The position numbers and the translations under genes are program-made. Under the pieces are notes generated by a model. It was not told the origin of the DNA, ran no database searches, and saw nothing but the letters and a program-made list of their open reading frames with translations. From an uncultured Paraprevotella sp. (GTDB lineage: Bacteria > Bacteroidota > Bacteroidia > Bacteroidales > Bacteroidaceae), in the NCBI GenBank assembly GCA_910584955.1, contig CAJUDC010000087.1:1-11335 (forward strand): a stretch of DNA of 11,335 bases. The letters run 5' to 3'. This document shows, in pieces, positions 5,218 through 11,335 of this stretch (positions are counted from its first letter, which is position 1; each line of letters begins with the position of its first letter).

Positions 5218-7855
5218 CGGGGAAAAGATTCATTTGTCCGGTCATTTCGTCCAAAATTTCCTGCTCGCTCTTTCCTGCATCGGGGTCCAGATTCTCCGGC
5301 TCTGTCTCTGCGACCGATTCGTCTGCTGCGGTAGCCGGTTCCGGGTGGCGTGTCGGTTCCAGTTCTTTCACGCCGGCAATTTCCAAGGTGGTGAGGCGCT
5401 TCCCTTTCGCCTTGAAGCTCTTCAGTCCGATAAAACTTTCGGCATCCACTTCAAGCGGGTCACGGAAAGCGTCGTTACCGCCGAACGTGACTTGCAGGCG
5501 CGGGTAGGGCGTGTCGGTCAGACAGATCAGACGGCTGTCTTTGTTCTCGCCCATATAACTCTGGTGTTTGCTGCCGGCTTCGAACGTAAAGCGCTTGATA
5601 TAGGGAAAATGTTGCTGGTCGGCGTCGTAAAGCACGGCACACCACACCTTGGCGGCATCGAATTTCTCGATACGCAGGATGTTCTGCTCATAGTGATTGT
5701 TTACGTCGAAATTGGTGGTGTAGAACTCGCCGTTGTCCAGAACGACCAGGATCAGGTCGTCGCTCATGAACTCACCCAGAAAATCGCCGCGTTCATCGTA
5801 GTTCAGGCGGTTCACGTCGTGGTCGAACCATACTTTGCGTCCGCCTAGCGTGGAACCGCCGCGCGATTTGAGACCGATGCGGTGAATTTCGTTTTTCGAC
5901 AGCAGATTGCCCATGCTTTGTCGGCCTTTGATGGCGATGTCGCTGAAATCTTTGTCGAAGAACACCCTCTTGATTCTCGGATTCGGTTTCAATGTCACTT
6001 TGATGGTTTCGGCCTCGCCGTTTGGGTTGGCGGTGAAGTAAACCACTTTCGATCCCGGTTTGCCCATCGTGAGATCATACTCCCGGTCGCGTGTCATGGA
6101 AGTCACGTTGAAACGTTTTATGTAGTAATTTCCTCCCTTTCCATCGCGGTAAACGGCATTGTAGATGGTGCGTTTGTCGTTTTTCTTAAATATGGCGATA
6201 TGGATGATCTCGGCCTTTTTCTTCTCTTTCCGGCTTTTCTCCGTTTCGCCTACAAAGATCTTTTCGCTGTTTCTGATGATCTTGTACGTACCGTCCTTAT
6301 AGAAAAGAATCACGTCGTCGATGTCCGAGCAATTGGATACGAACTCGTCTTTTTTCAGCGAGGTGCCGATGAATCCTTCTTCTCTGTTGATGTACAGTTT
6401 CTCGTTGGCTTCAGCCACTTTTGTAGCCACGATGGTGTCGAAATTGCGCAGTTCCGTGTGGCGTGGATAACGGTCGCCGTAGCGCTCTTTCAGCATACGG
6501 AACCAGTTGCATGTCACCTCCGTCATGTTGGACAAATCCCGGTCGATCCGGGCAATTTCGTCCTTCATGCGGGCGATGGCCTCGTCGGCTTTGTCTTTGT
6601 TGAACTTGAGGATGCGTGCCATTTTGATTTCCATCAGCCGTAAAATGTCCTCCTTCGTCACTTCGCGGATCAGCTGCGGGTAGAACGGGGTCAGGCGCTC
6701 GTCGATGTGTTCGCAAGCCTTGTCCATGGTGGGCGCCTGTTCAAATTGCCGGTCTTTGTAGATACGTTCTTCGATGAAAATCTTCTCAAGGGAGGCGAAA
6801 TGCAGGCTTTCCTGCAATTCCCCCTTGCGGATGAGCAGTTCTTGCCGCAACAGCCCCAGTGTGTTGTCCACCGAGCGTTTAAGCACTTCGCTCACGGTCA
6901 GGAAACAAGGCTTCTGTTCATCAATTACGCAACAATTGGGCGAGATGCTTACTTCGCAGTCTGTAAAGGCATACAAGGCATCCAACGTCTTGTCGGAACT
7001 TACGCCCGGTGTCAGATGAACCAGGATTTCTACGTTGGCTGCCGTGTTGTCCTCCACCTTGCGCACCTTTATCTTGCCTTTCTCGATGGCCTTCAGTATG
7101 GATTCGATGAGTGAGCTGGTGGTCTTTCCGTAAGGTATTTCGGTAATGGCCAGCGTTTTGTTGTCGAGTTTGTTGATTTTGGCGCGCACCCGGACAACGC
7201 CGCCCCGGCCCCCGTCGTTGTACCGGCTTACGTCAATGCTTCCGCCGGTGAGGAAATCGGGATACAGTTGGAACGGCTCGCCGTGCAGATAACTGACGGC
7301 GGCATCGCAAATCTCGTTCAGGTTATGAGGGAGGATTTTCGACGACAGTCCGACGGCGATACCTTCCACGCCTTGTGTGAGCAGGAGCGGAAATTTCACC
7401 GGCAGGGTAATCGGCTCTTTGTTGCGCCCGTCGTATGATAATTTCCAGGCGGTGGTCTTGGGATTGAACACCACGTCGAGTGCGAATTTCGACAACCGCG
7501 CTTCGATGTATCGCGGAGCCGCCGCCGAGTCGCCCGTCAGGATATTGCCCCAGTTGCCCTGGCAGTCGATAAGCAGTTCCTTCTGCCCCAACTGCACCAG
7601 TGCGTCCCCGATGGAGGCGTCGCCGTGGGGATGGAATTGCATGGTGTGCCCCACGATGTTCGCCACCTTGTTGTAACGTCCGTCATCCATGCGCTTCATG
7701 GAATGCAGGATGCGTCGCTGTACCGGTTTGAACCCGTCGTTGATGTGTGGGACGGCGCGCTCCAGAATCACATACGAGGCATAATCCAGGAACCAGTTCT
7801 GGTACATTCCGCTCAGATGATGCGTGATACTTTCGTTTCTTTTTTCCTCACTCAT
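5210..7855 (-). CDS. parC: DNA topoisomerase IV subunit A
   Basis: This 881-residue type IIA topoisomerase subunit cuts and rejoins DNA, and with ParE separates linked daughter chromosomes. The winged-helix region carries H-P-H-G-D-A-S-I-G-D (75-84) and the catalytic tyrosine is Tyr116 in A-A-A-P-R-Y. A coiled coil spans about 340-440 and a C-terminal beta-pinwheel domain about 490-830. The GyrA-box sequence is absent (K-G-R-Q-S-M-G-N at 643-650 instead), which favours ParC over GyrA. Position 80, equivalent to GyrA Ser83, is Ala, while Asp84 (GyrA Asp87) is kept. The tail from about 833 is acidic and disordered and ends Q-M-N-L-F-P-D-E. It is the first gene of a three-gene operon; parE is not adjacent in this window. 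Confidence 0.93.
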   Translation of the reverse strand: MSEEKRNESITHHLSGMYQNWFLDYASYVILERAVPHINDGFKPVQRRILHSMKRMDDGRYNKVANIVGHTMQFHPHGDASIGDALVQLGQKELLIDCQGNWGNILTGDSAAAPRYIEARLSKFALDVVFNPKTTAWKLSYDGRNKEPITLPVKFPLLLTQGVEGIAVGLSSKILPHNLNEICDAAVSYLHGEPFQLYPDFLTGGSIDVSRYNDGGRGGVVRVRAKINKLDNKTLAITEIPYGKTTSSLIESILKAIEKGKIKVRKVEDNTAANVEILVHLTPGVSSDKTLDALYAFTDCEVSISPNCCVIDEQKPCFLTVSEVLKRSVDNTLGLLRQELLIRKGELQESLHFASLEKIFIEERIYKDRQFEQAPTMDKACEHIDERLTPFYPQLIREVTKEDILRLMEIKMARILKFNKDKADEAIARMKDEIARIDRDLSNMTEVTCNWFRMLKERYGDRYPRHTELRNFDTIVATKVAEANEKLYINREEGFIGTSLKKDEFVSNCSDIDDVILFYKDGTYKIIRNSEKIFVGETEKSRKEKKKAEIIHIAIFKKNDKRTIYNAVYRDGKGGNYYIKRFNVTSMTRDREYDLTMGKPGSKVVYFTANPNGEAETIKVTLKPNPRIKRVFFDKDFSDIAIKGRQSMGNLLSKNEIHRIGLKSRGGSTLGGRKVWFDHDVNRLNYDERGDFLGEFMSDDLILVVLDNGEFYTTNFDVNNHYEQNILRIEKFDAAKVWCAVLYDADQQHFPYIKRFTFEAGSKHQSYMGENKDSRLICLTDTPYPRLQVTFGGNDAFRDPLEVDAESFIGLKSFKAKGKRLTTLEIAGVKELEPTRHPEPATAADESVAETEPENLDPDAGKSEQEILDEMTGQMNLFPDE

Positions 7856-7895
7856 ATCGTTTTTCCCTTTCCAGACAATCTATGCTATTTTAACG

Positions 7896-7903
7896 CAAAA
7901 ATA
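7896..7903 (-). promoter_or_regulatory. Candidate -7 box for the parC operon
   Basis: TATTTTTG on the minus strand exactly fits TAnnTTTG, about 40 bases before the parC ATG. No clear TTTG is found 19-21 bases upstream; that place is a T-rich run. It shares the 113-base divergent gap 7856-7968 with glyS. Confidence 0.5.
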
Positions 7904-7926
7904 ACAATTAAATGGAAAAAAATGTC

Positions 7927-7934
7927 TTACTTTG
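7927..7934 (+). promoter_or_regulatory. Candidate -7 box for glyS
   Basis: TTACTTTG has one mismatch to TAnnTTTG and would start transcription near 7940, about 28 bases before the glyS ATG at 7969. The -33 element is not convincing. If correct, the in-frame upstream ATG at 7912 is not transcribed. Confidence 0.35.
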
Positions 7935-7968
7935 CAAAAGATTTATCAATTATTACGAAATAAGATTT

Positions 7969-9510
7969 ATGGCACAAGAGGATGTATTCAAGAAGATCGT
8001 GTCGCACTGCAAGGAATATGGCTTCGTATTCCCTTCCAGCGACATCTACGACGGATTGGGCGCTGTGTACGACTACGGTCAGAACGGGGTGGAACTGAAA
8101 AACAACATTAAGCAGTACTGGTGGCAGAGTATGGTGCTGTTGCACGAGAATATCGTGGGCATCGATGCGGCGATCTTTATGCACCCCACTACATGGAAAG
8201 CCAGCGGACACGTGGATGCGTTCAACGATCCGTTGATTGACAACCGGGACAGCAAGAAACGCTACCGTGCCGACGTTTTGATTGAAGACCAGATAGCCAA
8301 ATACGAGGACAAGATAAGCAAGGAGGTGGCAAAGGCGGCCAAGAAATTCGGCGACACCTTCGATGAGGCCAAGTTCCGTGAGACCAATCCGCGCGTATTG
8401 GAAAATGCCCGTAAGCGCGACGCCCTCCACCAGCGCTACAGCGATGCGATGAATGCGGGCGATCTGGCGGAACTGAAGCAGATCATCCTGGACGAAGAGA
8501 TCGTTTGCCCCATCAGCGGCACGCACAACTGGACGGACGTGCGGCAGTTCAACCTCATGTTCAAGACCGAGGTAGGCTCAACGGCCGAAGGAACGTCCAC
8601 CATCTATTTGCGCCCGGAGACGGCACAAGGTATTTTCGTGAACTACCTGAATGTGCAGAAGACCGGTCGTATGAAACTGCCGTTCGGTATTGCACAGATC
8701 GGTAAGGCCTTCCGTAATGAGATCGTTGCCCGTCAGTTCATCTTCCGTATGCGTGAGTTCGAACAGATGGAGATGCAGTTCTTCGTAAAGCCCGGTACGG
8801 AACTGGAGTGGTTCGAGACCTGGAAGAAGACGCGTATGAACTGGCACCAGGCGTTGGGCTTCGGAGCGGAAAACTATCGTTTCCACGACCATGAGAAGCT
8901 GGCCCACTATGCCAATGCCGCCAGTGATGTGGAGTTCCGTATGCCTTTCGGCTTCAAGGAAGTGGAGGGTATTCACAGCCGCACCAACTTTGATTTGAGC
9001 CAGCATGCCAAATTCTCCGGCAAGAAAATCGAGTATTTCGATCCCGAGACCAACGAGAGCTATACGCCGTATGTGATTGAGACGTCCATCGGTGTGGACC
9101 GTATGTTCCTCTCCATCATGTGCCATAGCTATTACGAGGAGACGCTGGAGAACGGAGAAAGCCGTGTTGTACTGAAACTGCCTGCCGCACTGGCTCCCGT
9201 AAAATTGGCTGTCATGCCGTTGGTGAAGAAAGACGGACTGCCTGAAAAGGCACACGAGATCATCAACGATCTGCGTTTCCACTTCAATTGCAAATTCGAT
9301 GAGAAGGACTCCATCGGAAAACGTTACCGTCGTCAGGATGCCGTGGGTACTCCTTTCTGCGTGACGGTGGACTACGACACATTGAAAGACAATACCGTGA
9401 CCTTGCGCTATCGTGATACGATGGAGCAGAAGCGGGTGCATATCAGCGAGCTGCGTGCGCTGATCGAGGATCAGGTCTCTATTACATCGCTGCTGAAAAA
9501 GATTATGTAA
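7969..9510 (+). CDS. glyS: Glycyl-tRNA synthetase, alpha2 type
   Basis: A class II aminoacyl-tRNA synthetase of 513 residues that charges tRNA-Gly with glycine in the cytoplasm. It is the single-chain homodimeric form, not the two-subunit bacterial form. Visible signatures are the glycine site region R-P-E-T-A-Q-G (215-221), motif 2 around F-R-N-E (248-251) with R-E-F-E-Q (262-266), and motif 3 E-T-S-I-G-V-D-R (371-378). The anticodon-binding domain follows at about 408-505, with the charged R-Y-R-R-Q-D-A-V-G-T-P segment. The frame is open from an ATG at 7912, but the conserved N-terminus M-A-Q-E-D-V-F and the promoter-like box at 7927 favour 7969. It is divergent from parC and followed 23 bases later by the FKBP gene, likely one transcript. 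Confidence 0.97.
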   Translation: MAQEDVFKKIVSHCKEYGFVFPSSDIYDGLGAVYDYGQNGVELKNNIKQYWWQSMVLLHENIVGIDAAIFMHPTTWKASGHVDAFNDPLIDNRDSKKRYRADVLIEDQIAKYEDKISKEVAKAAKKFGDTFDEAKFRETNPRVLENARKRDALHQRYSDAMNAGDLAELKQIILDEEIVCPISGTHNWTDVRQFNLMFKTEVGSTAEGTSTIYLRPETAQGIFVNYLNVQKTGRMKLPFGIAQIGKAFRNEIVARQFIFRMREFEQMEMQFFVKPGTELEWFETWKKTRMNWHQALGFGAENYRFHDHEKLAHYANAASDVEFRMPFGFKEVEGIHSRTNFDLSQHAKFSGKKIEYFDPETNESYTPYVIETSIGVDRMFLSIMCHSYYEETLENGESRVVLKLPAALAPVKLAVMPLVKKDGLPEKAHEIINDLRFHFNCKFDEKDSIGKRYRRQDAVGTPFCVTVDYDTLKDNTVTLRYRDTMEQKRVHISELRALIEDQVSITSLLKKIM

Positions 9511-9533
9511 CTCAAACGCCGGGACGAACTATA

Positions 9534-10196
9534 ATGAGAAAGAATTTCTGGTTATTACTGCTTGCTCTGCCTCTTGCTTTTCAGTTGGCGGCCTGTAGCG
9601 ACGATGATGAGGCCGACGAACTGGCTGCTTCTTGGGAGGTACGCAATACGCAGTGGTTCCTTACCATAGCCGATTCGGCCCGTACGGCCATTGCGGAGGC
9701 CCGTGCACAATGGGGCGACGACTGGGAGGCGCATTGCGACTGGCGCATGTATAAAAGTCTGCTGAAATCGCAGCAGCAATACGGCTCGCTCATGGATTCC
9801 GTCTGCATTCATTTTCTGCAACGGGGCGAAGGCACCGTGTCGCCGCGTTCCACCGATTCCGTCCGCGTGAATTTCAGAGGCTTTCTGATGCCGACGCACC
9901 TGACGGTCAACGGGAAAGATTCGCTGGCATTCACCACGTTTACACAGACGTACTACGGCACGTTCAATCCCGCTACGGCATCACCGCAACTCATGGTCGT
10001 TTCGGCTACGGTAGCAGGGTTCTCCACAGCGTTGCAGTACATGCACGTCGGTGATAACGCCTGGGTGTACATACCGCAGCAATTGGGCTACGGTACTACC
10101 GCCAACGGGGCCATACCGGCCGGCTCGACCCTGGCTTTCCATTTGAACCTGGTGGGCATCTATCCGCCCGGACAAGTGGTTCCGCCTTGGAATTGA
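9534..10196 (+). CDS. FKBP-type peptidyl-prolyl isomerase lipoprotein
   Basis: A 220-residue lipoprotein: signal peptide with lipobox L-A-A-Cys (Cys21), then S-D-D-D-E, which fits the Bacteroidota signal for export to the cell surface. After a helical linker, residues about 107-210 form an FKBP domain, shown by V-R-V-N-F-R-G and by the end A-I-P-A-G-S-T-L-A-F-H. Proline cis-trans isomerase or chaperone activity on envelope proteins would be expected. The active site diverges: Phe replaces the usual Tyr in strand 1 (114), the F-D pair is not visible, and the usual Trp is Phe (163, G-F-S-T-A-L); the Tyr of L-G-Y-G (186) is kept. Catalysis may be weak. It lies 23 bases after glyS with no promoter between, and ends before a strong terminator. 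Confidence 0.88.
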   Translation: MRKNFWLLLLALPLAFQLAACSDDDEADELAASWEVRNTQWFLTIADSARTAIAEARAQWGDDWEAHCDWRMYKSLLKSQQQYGSLMDSVCIHFLQRGEGTVSPRSTDSVRVNFRGFLMPTHLTVNGKDSLAFTTFTQTYYGTFNPATASPQLMVVSATVAGFSTALQYMHVGDNAWVYIPQQLGYGTTANGAIPAGSTLAFHLNLVGIYPPGQVVPPWN

Positions 10197-10211
10197 ATCT
10201 CTTTTATACAG

Positions 10212-10258
10212 AAGCCCCCTTGCACATCTTTGCTTAGATAGGATGCAAGGGGCTTTTT
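10212..10258 (+). terminator. Strong intrinsic terminator after glyS-FKBP
   Basis: AGCCCCCTTGCA (10213-10224) pairs with TGCAAGGGGCT (10244-10254) with a single bulged C, giving an 11-bp GC-rich stem and a 19-base loop, followed by TTTT. It is 16 bases after the FKBP stop. Confidence 0.88.
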
Positions 10259-10336
10259 GTATTCTTTAACATTTTGCCTTTGTCCTTTTTCGGTTTCTTC
10301 TCGTCTTATGTTCAAACTGTTTTATAAGAAGAAGCT

Positions 10337-11335
10337 ATGAAAACTCAGTGTGTATGGTTGTTTTTGCTGTTTATGGCGGGGCTGTCGTGCCGGGCACAGT
10401 CAGTGTCGGTCTCGGGACAAGTGTGTGATTCTTTGACGGCCGAGCCGCTTGAGGGGGCTGCCGTACGTGTCTTTCTGACAGACAGCACGTTGGTGACCGG
10501 CGTTGCTGCCGGAAAGGATGGAAAGTTTGTATGCAAGGTGGCGCCGGGCCGGAAGTACCTGTTGAATGTGTCGTTCCTGGGTTATGTAGGGCAGTGGCGT
10601 ATGGTCGCTCCGTCCCTTCAGACAGACAGTATGCCGCTGGGGCGTTTCCGATTGGTGGCGGATGTCGTTCGTCTGAAAGAGACGCAGGTGGCGGTGCAGC
10701 AGCTGATGATCATCACCAAGGGCGACACCATCGTTTACAATGCCGATGCTTTCAAGCCCGGCGAAACCGATCTGCTGAAAGACTTGTTTAAGAAGATTCC
10801 CGGCATAGAAATCGAGGGGAACAGTGTAAAGGTAAACGGCAAGCCGGTGAGCCGCATCCTCATCAACGGTGAAGATTTTTTCGGAAACGACGCCTCGAAA
10901 GCACTGGAGAACTTGCCGGCTTACATGGTGAAGGACGTGAAAGCCTATGAAAAGGAGGATGAGAAAAACCGTATCACCCGGTTCGACGACGGACAGCGTG
11001 AACAGGTGCTCGATGTGACGCTGAAGGCGAAATACCTGAACGCCTGGCTGGCCAATGTCGCGGCCGGATACGGTACGGAAGACATGTATATGGGGCGGTT
11101 GTTTGCCAACCGTTTTGACGAAAAACACCGTATTTCGGCCTATGGAGCGACAGCCAATACCAACGAACGCCCCCGGGCCGACGGAAGCGGACAATGGAAT
11201 GTGGGTACCCGCACCAACGGCACGATGGATTTTGTGTCGGGCGGCGTGGATGTGCTCTACGGTAACCGCAAAGCGGTGAATGATCGCAATTACGTAAAGC
11301 TGACGGGCAAGGTGGCGGCAGACAATGAAATTATG
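10337..11335 (+). CDS. Outer-membrane beta-barrel receptor (TonB-dependent-like), 3' end outside the window
   Basis: The frame from ATG 10337 is open to the last base (333 codons, no stop). A signal peptide covers about 1-20 (cleavage after C-R-A). Residues 22-105 form a carboxypeptidase-regulatory-like beta sandwich with the typical S-G-Q-V-x-D-S start and F-L-G-Y end. A plug-like region at about 143-230 contains I-P-G-I-E-I, V-N-G-K-P-V and I-N-G-E-D-F-F-G, as in the Bacteroidota family of large receptors with an OMP beta-barrel domain. Barrel strands begin near 232. It probably imports or exports a ligand across the outer membrane, and no partner lipoprotein is visible. Strand and terminator make it a separate unit from FKBP. 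Its promoter is unclear: TGCCTTTG at 10275-10282 resembles a -7 box but lacks a correctly spaced partner. Confidence 0.9.
   Translation, partial: MKTQCVWLFLLFMAGLSCRAQSVSVSGQVCDSLTAEPLEGAAVRVFLTDSTLVTGVAAGKDGKFVCKVAPGRKYLLNVSFLGYVGQWRMVAPSLQTDSMPLGRFRLVADVVRLKETQVAVQQLMIITKGDTIVYNADAFKPGETDLLKDLFKKIPGIEIEGNSVKVNGKPVSRILINGEDFFGNDASKALENLPAYMVKDVKAYEKEDEKNRITRFDDGQREQVLDVTLKAKYLNAWLANVAAGYGTEDMYMGRLFANRFDEKHRISAYGATANTNERPRADGSGQWNVGTRTNGTMDFVSGGVDVLYGNRKAVNDRNYVKLTGKVAADNEIM

Noticed and set aside
5882..6643. 253-codon plus-strand open frame opposite parC
   Set aside because: Lies fully antisense to a confidently identified parC with intact domains; high-GC third positions create long shadow frames, and the product shows no recognisable domain.
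7912..7968. Upstream in-frame start of glyS adding 19 residues
   Set aside because: The added residues are not typical of the family, the region is AT-rich and contains a candidate -7 box at 7927-7934; ATG 7969 gives the usual N-terminus.
8578..9441. 287-codon minus-strand open frame opposite glyS
   Set aside because: Antisense to a highly conserved synthetase core, His-rich low-information product typical of shadow frames.
10275..10282. TGCCTTTG as a promoter for the outer-membrane receptor gene
   Set aside because: One mismatch in the -7 box and the nearest TTTG is 15 bases upstream and inside the terminator tail, so spacing is wrong.
10400..11194. 264-codon minus-strand open frame near the right end
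   Set aside because: Opposite a receptor gene with signal peptide, regulatory-like and plug domains that is open to the window end.
1..11335. CRISPR array, rRNA, insertion sequence with terminal repeats, or invertible promoter
   Set aside because: No regularly spaced direct repeats, no rRNA-like sequence, no DDE transposase and no matching pair of long inverted repeats was seen around the recombinase.

Overview
The window looks like a chromosomal segment of a Bacteroides-type organism (Bacteroidota). The evidence is the gene content (single-chain glycyl-tRNA synthetase, a ParC-type topoisomerase with divergent neighbours, a SusC/TonB-like outer-membrane receptor, many lipoproteins with acidic residues after the lipobox cysteine), promoters of the Bacteroides type (TTTG ~ 19-21 bp ~ TAnnTTTG) and the absence of Shine-Dalgarno sequences. 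No species can be named from the sequence alone.

Two kinds of DNA meet at about position 3161. The left 3.16 kb is clearly AT-richer by eye and reads as the right-hand end of an integrated mobile element. It holds the tail of a lipoprotein gene (1-407), an intergenic hairpin, a second lipoprotein gene (481-1269), a terminator-like hairpin, a textbook Bacteroides promoter (1394-1424), a roughly 110-nt leader, a 38-codon small gene (1539-1655) and a 499-residue large serine recombinase (1670-3169). The recombinase reading frame ends inside the 3' end of a tRNA-Leu(UAG) gene on the opposite strand (3161-3242), so its last two codons and its stop codon are tRNA sequence. The tRNA keeps its own promoter, and a good intrinsic terminator for it lies inside the 3' end of the recombinase coding sequence. 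The left end of the element is not certain and may be outside the window.

The right 8 kb is GC-richer host backbone. On the minus strand, an operon of topoisomerase IV subunit A (parC), a DUF3316-like envelope protein and an S41-family lipoprotein peptidase is tightly coupled (8-base overlap, then a 1-base gap) and ends in a terminator just before the tRNA promoter. Divergently, glycyl-tRNA synthetase (glyS) is followed after 23 bases by an FKBP-type prolyl-isomerase lipoprotein and a strong terminator. The window ends inside an outer-membrane beta-barrel receptor gene that starts at 10337.

The most interesting parts are the recombinase/tRNA junction, where the two convergent genes share an end and a terminator, the unrecognised small gene with the recombinase under one good promoter, and a possible sliding-clamp binding pentapeptide at the extreme C-terminus of ParC.
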